A stretch of DNA of 5,430 bases, taken from JANOYC01 sp031428675 (GTDB taxonomy: Bacteria > Actinomycetota > Actinomycetes > Actinomycetales > Microbacteriaceae). The stretch is from contig JANOYC010000131.1 in assembly GCA_031428675.1 (NCBI GenBank), forward strand, positions 1-5,430, read 5' to 3'. A program made the position numbers and the translations under genes. Below are positions 1 to 4,893 of the stretch, piece after piece (the first letter of the stretch is position 1; each line of letters starts with the position of its first letter). The notes under the pieces are model-generated. The model saw only the letters and a list, made by a program, of their open reading frames with translations, was not told where the DNA came from and ran no database searches.

Positions 1-54
1 TGTCGACGACGCGTGAATACTGACCCCGTAGCGTCGGGGAATTCTGACCCCCTC
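1..54 (+). repeat. IS21 left terminal inverted repeat
   Basis: Aligned without gaps to the reverse complement of 2114-2167, 45 of 54 bases are identical. It contains two internal repeats, GAATACTGACCCC at 15-27 and GAATTCTGACCCC at 39-51. These are probable binding sites for the IstA transposase. The match stops just after base 54, shortly before the istA ribosome binding site. Confidence 0.9.
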
Positions 55-70
55 CGACCACTCTTGGAGG

Positions 71-1324
71 GTGATCACTTTGGAGCATTGGGCAGAGATT
101 CGTCGGTTGCATCGGGCTGAGCAGGTTCCGATCAAGGAGATCTCGAGGCGGCTCGGGATCGCGCGGAACACCGTGCGGTCGGCGTTGGCGTCGGAAGCGC
201 CGCCGTCGTATCAAAGGGCGGGGAAGGGGTCGCTGGTGGACGCGGCAGAGCCCGAGGTCCGCAAGCTCCTCGTGGTGGACGCCAGGATGCCGGCGACGGT
301 GATCGCAGAACGGATCGGGTGGGAGCACTCGATCACGATCTTGAAGGATCGGATCCGGCAGATCCGTCCGGAATATGCCGGGGTGGATCCCGCGGACCGG
401 CTCGTGCACGAGCCTGGGGCCGCCGCGCAGATGGATCTGTGGTTCCCGGAGCCGCGGATCCCGGTCGGGCATGGGCAGGCGGCGATGCTGCCGGTGTTGG
501 TGATGACATTGACGTTCTCGAAGTTCCTGGCCGCGGTGATGCTGCCCTCCCGGCAGGGTGGTGATCTGTTCGCGGGGATGTGGCAGCTGATCGCGCAGGT
601 CGGGCGGGTCTCCAAGACGCTGGTCTGGGATCGCGAAGCAGCGATCGGCCCGAGAGGCACGGTCACCACCGGCGCTGCCGCGTTCGCGGGGACTCTCGCG
701 ACACGCGTCGTGCTGGCCCCGCCGCGGGATCCGGAGTTCAAGGGCATGACCGAACGTAACAACGGGTTCTTCGAGACCTCGTTCCTGCCGGGCCGGTCTT
801 TTGCGTCCCCGGCGGATTTCAACGTCCAACTGTCGCAGTGGCTGCCGCGCGCGAATCAACGCACGATCCGCTCGCTCGGCGCCCGGCCCGTCGATGTCCT
901 CGATCGTGACCTGCAGGCGATGACCATGCTGCCGCCCATCCCCCCGGTGACAGGTCTCCTGAACCGGGTGCGGCTTGCTCGGGACTACTACGTCCGCGTC
1001 GACGGCAATGACTACTCCGTGGACCCGAGGATGATCGGCCGGCTCGTAGATGTCACGGCGACTCTGACCCGGGTGATCGTGGTCTGCGACGGTCGCGCGG
1101 TCGCTGACCATGAACGGTGCTGGGCGAAGCACGCGATCGTCACGGACCCGGCTCACGTGGAGGTCGCTCGAGGGCTGCGGTCCACGTTCAGTGCCGCGAA
1201 ACGCGACCGGGAACGTGCCCTGCGGGCAGGCCCGCCCGGTGCTGGAGTGATTTTTCGCGACCTGCCTGACTACGACGCGTTGTTCGGTGTGAACTTCGAC
1301 CCGAGCACCGGGGAAGTGCTCTAA
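71..1324 (+). CDS. istA: IS21-family transposase IstA (DDE recombinase)
   Basis: IstA cuts and joins DNA at the IS21 ends, with IstB as its ATPase partner. The 417-residue product has an N-terminal helix-turn-helix (about residues 16-40, with KEISRRLGIARNTVRSAL), then an rve-type catalytic core. Candidate DDE residues are D122 (QMDLW), D187 (LVWDRE) and E228 (KGMTERNNGFFE). The C-terminal part (about 290-417, with DYYVRVDGNDYSVDPR) is typical of IstA beta-barrel and IstB-contacting regions. The family alignment favours the GTG at 71, but GGAGG at 66-70 abuts that codon. The in-frame TTG at 80 has a normal 9-nt spacing and is a serious alternative start. The stop overlaps the istB start by one base (TAATG), which suggests translational coupling. 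Length and motifs look intact. Confidence 0.95.
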   Translation: MITLEHWAEIRRLHRAEQVPIKEISRRLGIARNTVRSALASEAPPSYQRAGKGSLVDAAEPEVRKLLVVDARMPATVIAERIGWEHSITILKDRIRQIRPEYAGVDPADRLVHEPGAAAQMDLWFPEPRIPVGHGQAAMLPVLVMTLTFSKFLAAVMLPSRQGGDLFAGMWQLIAQVGRVSKTLVWDREAAIGPRGTVTTGAAAFAGTLATRVVLAPPRDPEFKGMTERNNGFFETSFLPGRSFASPADFNVQLSQWLPRANQRTIRSLGARPVDVLDRDLQAMTMLPPIPPVTGLLNRVRLARDYYVRVDGNDYSVDPRMIGRLVDVTATLTRVIVVCDGRAVADHERCWAKHAIVTDPAHVEVARGLRSTFSAAKRDRERALRAGPPGAGVIFRDLPDYDALFGVNFDPSTGEVL

Positions 1325-2100
1325 TGCCCGAGTCGATCACCGCGACGATGGGGTATCTGGCCCGCGCGTTGAAGACCCCCACGATCGGACGGGTCTGGGA
1401 GCCCCTCGCCGCCCAAGCACGCGAGCAGGGCTGGTCGCATGAGGAGTATCTGACCGCGGTGCTGCAACGCCAAGTCGCGGATCGAGAAGCGAATGGCACG
1501 GCGCTACGGATCGGCGGCGCTCACTTCCCCGCCGTGAAGACGCTCGATGATTTCAACGTCGATCACCAGCCCTCGCTACGCCGCGACGTGCTCGCGCACC
1601 TGGCGACCACGACCTTCATCCCGAAAGCAGAGAACGTGATCCTGCTCGGCCCGCCCGGCGTCGGGAAAACACATCTCGCGATCGGCCTCGGCATCAAAGC
1701 CGCGCACGCCGGTTACCCGGTGTTGTTCGACACCGCGACCGGCTGGGTCAATCGTCTGCAAACCTCCCACGCCGCTGGACGGCTCGAGCACGAGCTGAAA
1801 CGCCTCCGCCGCTACCGGCTGCTGATCATCGACGAGGTCGGCTACCTGCCATTCGACGCGGACGCCGCGAACCTGTTCTTCCAACTCATCTCATCACGCT
1901 ACGAGCAAGGCTCCATCCTCGTGACTTCGAACATGCCATTCGGGCGATGGGGCGAGATCTTCAGCGACGACATCGTCGCCGCCGCGATGATCGACCGTCT
2001 CGTCCACCACGCCGAGGTCCTGACCCTCGCCGGCGACTCGTACCGGACCAGGGCCCGACGTGAGCTCCTCAAGAACCCCGCAACCCCCGCGGACCAGTAA
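1324..2100 (+). CDS. istB: IS21-family helper ATPase IstB
   Basis: IstB is a DnaA/DnaC-like AAA+ ATPase that assembles on target DNA and stimulates IstA during transposition. The 258-residue protein has the expected N-terminal helical domain (about 1-75, beginning YLARALKTPTI) followed by the ATPase core. Walker A is GPPGVGKTH at 109-117, Walker B is LLIIDE at 167-171, and a sensor-like VTSN lies at 200-203. The family signature IVAAAMIDRLVHHA at 217-230 includes a likely arginine finger. The ATG overlaps the istA stop by one base, so translation probably depends on istA. The stop lies 13 bp before the right inverted repeat. No frameshift or lost motif is seen. Confidence 0.95.
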   Translation: MPESITATMGYLARALKTPTIGRVWEPLAAQAREQGWSHEEYLTAVLQRQVADREANGTALRIGGAHFPAVKTLDDFNVDHQPSLRRDVLAHLATTTFIPKAENVILLGPPGVGKTHLAIGLGIKAAHAGYPVLFDTATGWVNRLQTSHAAGRLEHELKRLRRYRLLIIDEVGYLPFDADAANLFFQLISSRYEQGSILVTSNMPFGRWGEIFSDDIVAAAMIDRLVHHAEVLTLAGDSYRTRARRELLKNPATPADQ

Positions 2101-2113
2101 CAACAACCAACCC

Positions 2114-2167
2114 GAGGGGGTCAGAATTCAACGACGATAAGGGGTCAATATTCGCCCGACGTTGACA
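2114..2167 (-). repeat. IS21 right terminal inverted repeat
   Basis: This is the reverse-complement partner of 1-54, with mismatches at 9 of 54 positions. The two transposase-binding-like repeats fall at 2117-2129 and 2141-2153, mirroring the left end. The outermost bases are TGACA, so the element ends at 2167 and host sequence starts at 2168 with CGGAG. Confidence 0.9.
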
Positions 2168-2462
2168 CGGAGCGACCAACGGCCGCGCGCACCAACCGAG
2201 GGCGATACTCCCCCGCTTTCATTGCTGCCCGGCCAAGGAAGAAGAGGCCGATCATCAGGAGGCCATCTGAGAGCAGCGTGGCCAGGTTGTTTGCGCCAAG
2301 GACCCGATCGACGATGACGTAGATCGCATCGACGTTGAGTGTCATCGCGATAGCGATCGTCAGTGCAGAGTACGTGATACTGCGGTCTGTGCGCCCGCGC
2401 CGAAGGATGAGCAGGCTCGCCACAAGCACCCACATGAGTGCCGCGACGAGCGTCTGGAACAT
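2145..2462 (-). pseudogene. multi-pass membrane protein, C-terminus lost to the IS21 insertion
   Basis: The reading frame starts at ATG 2462 with GGAG 8 nt upstream. It encodes about 98 native residues up to the IS boundary at 2168, then seven residues and a stop supplied by the IS end. Three hydrophobic segments are visible, at about residues 5-20, 30-52 and 62-80, with the basic stretch RRGRTDR after the first. The layout and the motif around DAIYVIVDRVLGANNLATLL resemble the N-terminus of the longer actinobacterial proteins called MAB_1171c-type putative transporters. Those are often encoded beside XRE and ImmA genes. That family assignment comes from memory and is moderate; the function is unknown. 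The missing remainder should lie left of base 1 if the insertion was simple. The start overlaps the end of the ImmA-like gene by 103 bp. Confidence 0.7.
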
Positions 2463-2923
2463 GCGAATATCTCCGAATAGCGAGACTCCGCGAACGCCGA
2501 ACCGCGGATGCCTGCCGCGAGCCGGTCGGCCAATGACTCTGCGGCGATCTCAGTGCCTGTGTCGAGGTCCTGGCGCCTGAGCAAGCGGCCGCGAGTGTGC
2601 GGTGGGATATCGGGTAACAGGGCATCCACCTCGGAGCACTCGTCGCCGTCGCAGTGCCCAAGAATCATGTGAGCGAACTCATGCAGAACGAACTGTTGGC
2701 GGTGCAGAACCGAGTCGCTGTGGGCGTGGAGGATCAGATCCTCGGTATCGGTAGTCAGCCAGACGGCGCAGATACCATCATGGTCGCCAAGATCGGCAAG
2801 CTCAACGACGCGCAGCTTCCGTTGTCTGCGCTGCCGCACAGCGTCGAACAAGGCGTCGAAGGTGAAGGCTCCGCCCAGAGCAAGATCCGCGACAGCCGTA
2901 GACACGGTCATTTCGACATTCAT
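2360..2923 (-). CDS. ImmA/IrrE-family zinc metallopeptidase
   Basis: Proteins of this family are cytoplasmic zinc peptidases that often cleave the XRE repressor encoded beside them, as ImmA does to ImmR in ICEBs1. From the chosen start the product is 187 residues. The zinc motif is HEFAH at 81-85, followed by MILGH, and a likely third ligand is E129 in the helix AAESLAD. The ATG at 2923 is preferred because AAGGAGG (2935-2941) lies 11 nt upstream; an in-frame ATG at 2950 would add nine residues and put that site inside the gene. The XRE gene lies 58 bp upstream on the same strand. The last 35 or so residues are rich in Ser, Arg and Cys, resemble no conserved domain, and overlap the next gene. 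They may be an unconstrained tail or a frameshifted end. Confidence 0.85.
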   Translation of the reverse strand: MNVEMTVSTAVADLALGGAFTFDALFDAVRQRRQRKLRVVELADLGDHDGICAVWLTTDTEDLILHAHSDSVLHRQQFVLHEFAHMILGHCDGDECSEVDALLPDIPPHTRGRLLRRQDLDTGTEIAAESLADRLAAGIRGSAFAESRYSEIFACSRRSSRHSCGCLWRACSSFGAGAQTAVSRTLH

Positions 2924-2953
2924 GCTCTGCACACCCTCCTTCGAGAGCATCTA

Positions 2954-2973
2954 CCGGCGTTACTCCGCGCCGG
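2954..2973 (-). other. small inverted repeat between the regulator and peptidase genes
   Basis: CCGGCG (2954-2959) and CGCCGG (2968-2973) are perfect complements around an 8-nt loop, in the gap between the XRE stop and the ImmA ribosome binding site. In the minus-strand transcript this could form a GC-rich hairpin that lowers readthrough or protects the mRNA end. No U-tract follows, so it does not look like a strong intrinsic terminator. Confidence 0.4.
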
Positions 2974-2981
2974 GGGCACCG

Positions 2982-3413
2982 TCACTGCTCGATTGTGTGT
3001 GCCATTTCTTCGTCTAGGAACCTGCTGATGGCTTGGAGAGCTTTCGGTGAAATATCTCCAAGGGTGCGGGCTGCGTAGGACTTGACCTTCGCCGCCCGCA
3101 TTGAGCGCACAAGATCAAGCTGTGCACTCACTCTCGCCGGGACCTCGGCCCCATCAGAACCGACAAGGAAGTCAGCGTCGACATCGAAGAACGATGCCAG
3201 CCCTTCGAATACCTCGGGATCTTGCACGTACCGGTGCCCGTTCACCATGTAGGTCCACCGCGATCTCGACAGATTGGTACCGCGTTCGCCTAGGTAAGCG
3301 GCGATCTGCGAATACGTCGGTTCAATACCTGACTCAGCGATCGCAACATCGAGCAGCAGGCGCAGGCGTTTCGCGAGATCCGCGGCGGCGGCTTTGCTCT
3401 CGTTCTCGGTCAT
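2982..3413 (-). CDS. XRE-family transcriptional regulator, EspR-like architecture
   Basis: The 143-residue protein has an N-terminal helix-turn-helix domain (about 14-85) in which TYSQIAAYLGERGTNLSRSRWTYM resembles the recognition region. This is followed by FFDVDADFLVG at 75-85, a usual end of XRE domains in actinobacteria. The C-terminal part (about 92-143, with LDLVRSMRAAKVKSYAARTLGDIS) resembles the helical dimerization tail of mycobacterial EspR in layout, though the family match is from memory. The ATG at 3413 has GGAAGGGG (3423-3430) 9 nt upstream. It is the first gene of a likely operon with the ImmA-like peptidase and the truncated membrane protein. The upstream region carries four 14-bp palindromes overlapping its probable promoter, so autoregulation is the simplest model. 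It would be the natural substrate or partner of the neighbouring peptidase; this is inference. Confidence 0.88.
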   Translation of the reverse strand: MTENESKAAAADLAKRLRLLLDVAIAESGIEPTYSQIAAYLGERGTNLSRSRWTYMVNGHRYVQDPEVFEGLASFFDVDADFLVGSDGAEVPARVSAQLDLVRSMRAAKVKSYAARTLGDISPKALQAISRFLDEEMAHTIEQ

Positions 3414-3422
3414 TGGTGCTGA

Positions 3423-3430
3423 CCCCTTCC
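3423..3430 (-). promoter_or_regulatory. ribosome binding site of the XRE regulator gene
   Basis: Read on the minus strand this is GGAAGGGG, 9 nt before the ATG at 3413. It supports that start and shows that the XRE message has its own leader, beginning upstream in the divergent control region. Confidence 0.7.
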
Positions 3431-3450
3431 GTTCGGGACGGGTAGGTATC

Positions 3451-3463
3451 GGCGACTGTCGCC
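3451..3463. other. 13-bp palindrome in the leader of the XRE gene
   Basis: GGCGAC and GTCGCC are perfect complements around a single central base. The site lies downstream of the proposed minus-strand -10 and upstream of the ribosome binding site. It could be an extra protein-binding site or a short hairpin in the 5' leader. It does not match the TTGNGCATG operator type. Confidence 0.35.
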
Positions 3464-3472
3464 CCGGCGCAG

Positions 3473-3534
3473 GCGTTGCGCATGCTCAATGTAGCCGTTG
3501 AGCATGCACAAATCAAGCGTTGCGCATGCTCAAT
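3473..3534. repeat. two identical 18-bp direct repeats
   Basis: GCGTTGCGCATGCTCAAT occurs at 3473-3490 and again at 3517-3534, 44 bp apart. Each copy contains one of the 14-bp palindromes of the operator array. The identity extends beyond the palindrome on the left (GCG) and right (T), so the array may have grown by duplication of a 44-bp unit. Confidence 0.85.
3488..3516 (-). promoter_or_regulatory. probable sigma70-type promoter of the XRE-ImmA operon
   Basis: On the minus strand TTGATT (3511-3516) and TACATT (3488-3493) are separated by exactly 17 bp, each matching the consensus at four of six positions. The spacer contains the second operator almost exactly. The first operator overlaps the downstream edge of the -10, and the third lies just upstream of the -35. 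A bound regulator would block polymerase, so negative autoregulation is expected. The predicted leader is about 65-70 nt long. Confidence 0.55.
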
Positions 3535-3548
3535 TGCCATGTTAGAAC
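3520..3548 (+). promoter_or_regulatory. weak candidate rightward promoter
   Basis: TTGCGC (3520-3525) and TAGAAC (3543-3548) are 17 bp apart and lie on the strand of the ArdC gene. The -35 box coincides with the start of the third operator. The match is modest, and TTGACG at 3589-3594 is another possible -35 without a good -10. The rightward genes need a promoter somewhere in 3480-3780, but its exact position is uncertain. Confidence 0.3.
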
Positions 3549-3582
3549 GGAAGGCCTAAGCCATTTGAGCATGATCAACGTG

Positions 3583-3602
3583 TGCGGTTTGACGTGACCG
3601 CA
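3583..3602. promoter_or_regulatory. second, distinct palindrome upstream of the ArdC gene
   Basis: TGCGGT (3583-3588) and ACCGCA (3597-3602) are perfect complements around 8 bases that contain TTGACG. The sequence is unlike the TTGNGCATG sites, so a different regulator may bind here. It sits about 200 bp before the ArdC start and 25 bp before the first possible leader ORF. Confidence 0.4.
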
Positions 3603-3626
3603 CCACTGTTCAAAGAGAGGTCAACC

Positions 3627-3647
3627 ATGCCAAATTCGAGGCGATGA
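3627..3647 (+). other. possible 6-codon leader ORF
   Basis: ATG at 3627 is preceded by GAGAGG (3615-3620) with a 6-nt gap, a better ribosome binding site than chance would usually give. The frame reads MPNSRR and stops at 3645-3647. The stop overlaps an ATG at 3644 that opens a 47-codon frame. It may be a leader peptide or the remains of a longer gene; nothing in the residues identifies a function. Confidence 0.25.
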
Positions 3648-3787
3648 TGCGCGTTCAGTCGGTCGCGCGTGGTCGTAGCTTGCTCACGAGACCTCGGCGA
3701 GCATGCCTTCCCCGCTACCGCGACCTGGGCATCCCCGCTCACCTCACAGGTGCATCGCCACACGCTTCCACGACGTGGCACGCCTGA
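3644..3787 (+). CDS. possible small ORF of 47 residues, unknown function
   Basis: The frame opens at ATG 3644 (or 3647), overlapping the stop of a 6-codon ORF, and ends with TGA at 3785-3787. That stop lies just before the AGGAGG that serves the ArdC gene. The product begins MMRVQSVARGRSLLTRPRRA and is Arg-rich, with no motif I recognise, no clear membrane segment and a single Cys. The tight chaining of stops and starts is what a translationally coupled leader would look like. A frame of this length also occurs by chance in GC-rich DNA, so it is reported with low confidence. Confidence 0.2.
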   Translation: MMRVQSVARGRSLLTRPRRACLPRYRDLGIPAHLTGASPHASTTWHA

Positions 3788-3788
3788 G

Positions 3789-3794
3789 AGGAGG
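3789..3794 (+). promoter_or_regulatory. ribosome binding site that fixes the ArdC start
   Basis: A perfect AGGAGG lies 7 nt before ATG 3802. This strongly favours 3802 over the in-frame ATG at 3703, which would add 33 Pro/Arg-rich residues with no family resemblance. Confidence 0.85.
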
Positions 3795-3801
3795 CCGACC
3801 G

Positions 3802-4893
3802 ATGACTTCGATTGACGATCGCCGCGAAGCGCGCGAAGCGAAGCTCGATGAGTTGCACGAGAAGCTGACCGAGGCTGTCGATCAGCTGGTGTCTGGCGAA
3901 GACTGGGCTAAGGCACTTGCCTTCGCAGCCCAGTTCCGAAGCCGTTCGTTCAACAACACGCTTCTGATCTGGATGCAGCACACCGCCGCGCATGAGGCAG
4001 GCCTGGTGCCCGATCCGATGCCTTCGTATGTGGCCGGATACAAGCAGTGGCAGCAGCTCGGACATCAGGTCGAGAAGGGTCAGCCGGGTTACCAGATTCT
4101 CGCTCCAGTTACCGGCCGCTTCGCCTCATCATCGCCATCTGACCCGACATCGTGGCGACGACTCAACCGGTACGAGAAGCCTCGCCCCGGCGAGCAAGTT
4201 CGGTCGAAGATGGTCGGCGTCCGCCCCGCGTACGTCTGGGATGCCGCACAGACCTCGGGCGATCCTATCCCGGCACCGCCTACGCCGAAGCTGCTTCGTG
4301 GTGAGGCTCCTTCGGGACTCCGAGCTGGAATCACTCGGCAGATCGAAGCAGCCGGATTCCAGCTGCACGCCGTGGCCAATGCAGGCGCGATCTATGGTGC
4401 GAACGGCGTGACCAACTACGGGGAGAAAACCGTGAGCGTCCGCGATGACATGGACCCGGCTGCCCAGGTGAAGACGCTGGCTCACGAGCTCGCACATGTC
4501 CTCATGCACGGCCCCGACCAGGGAGATGCACGTCAGCACCGAGGTATTGGTGAAGTCGAGGCCGAGTCGGTAGCGCTCATGGTGGGCGCGGCGCACGGCA
4601 TGGACACCACCGGCTACACGATTCCCTATGTCTCGACGTGGGCGGCTCAAGTCGATGGGGAGGAACCGTCGAAGGCCGTTCGGGCAACGGGCGAGCGAGT
4701 CCGTGCGACGGCGATGAAGATTCTCGATCAGCTCGACACGCAAATGACCGGTGACGGCACACCTCCGGGGCTTGAGCGGGACTCGCCTCGTCAAGGCTCC
4801 AAGGCAGTCGAACGCACGGGCGCCTCACCCTCAACCATGGCCACCGCGGCGTCACAACAGGTGGCGTTGGCCGACGTGCGAGGGCTGCGATGA
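3802..4893 (+). CDS. ArdC-type antirestriction protein with zinc metallopeptidase domain
   Basis: ArdC proteins bind single-stranded DNA and protect incoming plasmid DNA from host restriction. The 363-residue product starts with a charged helix (about 5-30), then the ArdC N-terminal domain (about 15-105) with the signature FRSRSFNNTLLIWMQ at 45-59 and YVAGYKQWQQLGHQVEKGQPG at 76-96. A Pro-rich, variable stretch (about 106-170) joins it to a zincin domain. That domain has HELAHVLMH at 228-236 and a downstream helix GEVEAESVALMV (250-261) holding the likely third zinc ligand. The last 45 residues look like a disordered tail. The start at 3802 is set by AGGAGG 7 nt upstream. The stop overlaps the start of the primase gene (ATGA), indicating one operon. 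Its place beside the operator array suggests early expression after entry into a new cell. Antirestriction activity itself is inferred. Confidence 0.88.
   Translation: MTSIDDRREAREAKLDELHEKLTEAVDQLVSGEDWAKALAFAAQFRSRSFNNTLLIWMQHTAAHEAGLVPDPMPSYVAGYKQWQQLGHQVEKGQPGYQILAPVTGRFASSSPSDPTSWRRLNRYEKPRPGEQVRSKMVGVRPAYVWDAAQTSGDPIPAPPTPKLLRGEAPSGLRAGITRQIEAAGFQLHAVANAGAIYGANGVTNYGEKTVSVRDDMDPAAQVKTLAHELAHVLMHGPDQGDARQHRGIGEVEAESVALMVGAAHGMDTTGYTIPYVSTWAAQVDGEEPSKAVRATGERVRATAMKILDQLDTQMTGDGTPPGLERDSPRQGSKAVERTGASPSTMATAASQQVALADVRGLR

Larger units (their letters stand above)
1..2167 (+). mobile_element. IS21-family insertion sequence, apparently complete
   Basis: The element is bounded by imperfect inverted repeats starting TGTC and ending GACA, and it carries the two-gene istA-istB set that defines the IS21 family. 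Its 2167 bp fits the usual 2-2.5 kb size. Each end has two copies of a GAATNCTGACCCC-type motif 24 bp apart, matching the repeated transposase-binding sites typical of IS21 ends. Both genes are intact, so the element may be active. IS21 members usually duplicate a few bp of target (about 4-8). The right flank begins CGGAGCGA, but the left flank lies outside the window, so the duplication cannot be checked here. It interrupts a minus-strand membrane-protein gene. Both boundaries are inferred from the repeat alignment. Confidence 0.93.
3476..3578. promoter_or_regulatory. operator array of four 14-bp palindromes
   Basis: The four sites are TTGCGCATGCTCAA (3476-3489), TTGAGCATGCACAA (3498-3511), TTGCGCATGCTCAA (3520-3533) and TTGAGCATGATCAA (3565-3578). 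Each contains one perfect TTGAGCA half-site and one variant half, and the side of the perfect half alternates along the array. Starts are 22, 22 and 45 bp apart, roughly two, two and four helical turns, so bound dimers would sit on nearly the same face of the DNA. Small XRE regulators typically bind such sites as dimers. The gene next door encodes one, so it is the likely ligand. The array overlaps the minus-strand promoter and lies upstream of the divergent ArdC-primase operon, so one repressor could control both directions. Confidence 0.75.

Noticed and set aside
211..822. 203-codon open frame on the minus strand
   Set aside because: It lies wholly opposite istA, whose catalytic motifs are intact, and its Ser/Arg/Pro-rich product has no recognisable domain.
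2128..2661. 177-codon open frame on the minus strand
   Set aside because: It overlaps the ImmA and membrane-protein frames and crosses the IS boundary, so most of it is a shadow created by GC-rich sequence.
2954..2973. Inverted repeat as an intrinsic terminator after the XRE gene
   Set aside because: The stem is only 6 bp and no U-tract follows on the minus strand. It is kept only as a small hairpin of unknown role.
2654..3028. 124-codon open frame on the plus strand
   Set aside because: It is antisense to the HEFAH-encoding gene and has no motif or good ribosome binding site.
3473..3578. Repeat array as a small CRISPR
   Set aside because: The units are 14-18 bp, palindromic and alternate in orientation, spacers are 8 bp in the first two intervals, and no cas gene is present. 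Operators explain it better.
3703..3801. N-terminal extension of the ArdC gene from ATG 3703
   Set aside because: The 33 extra residues are Pro/Arg-rich and unlike the family, no good ribosome binding site precedes 3703, and a perfect AGGAGG serves ATG 3802.
4129..4794. 221-codon open frame on the minus strand
   Set aside because: It is antisense to the ArdC gene, is rich in Arg and shows no domain.
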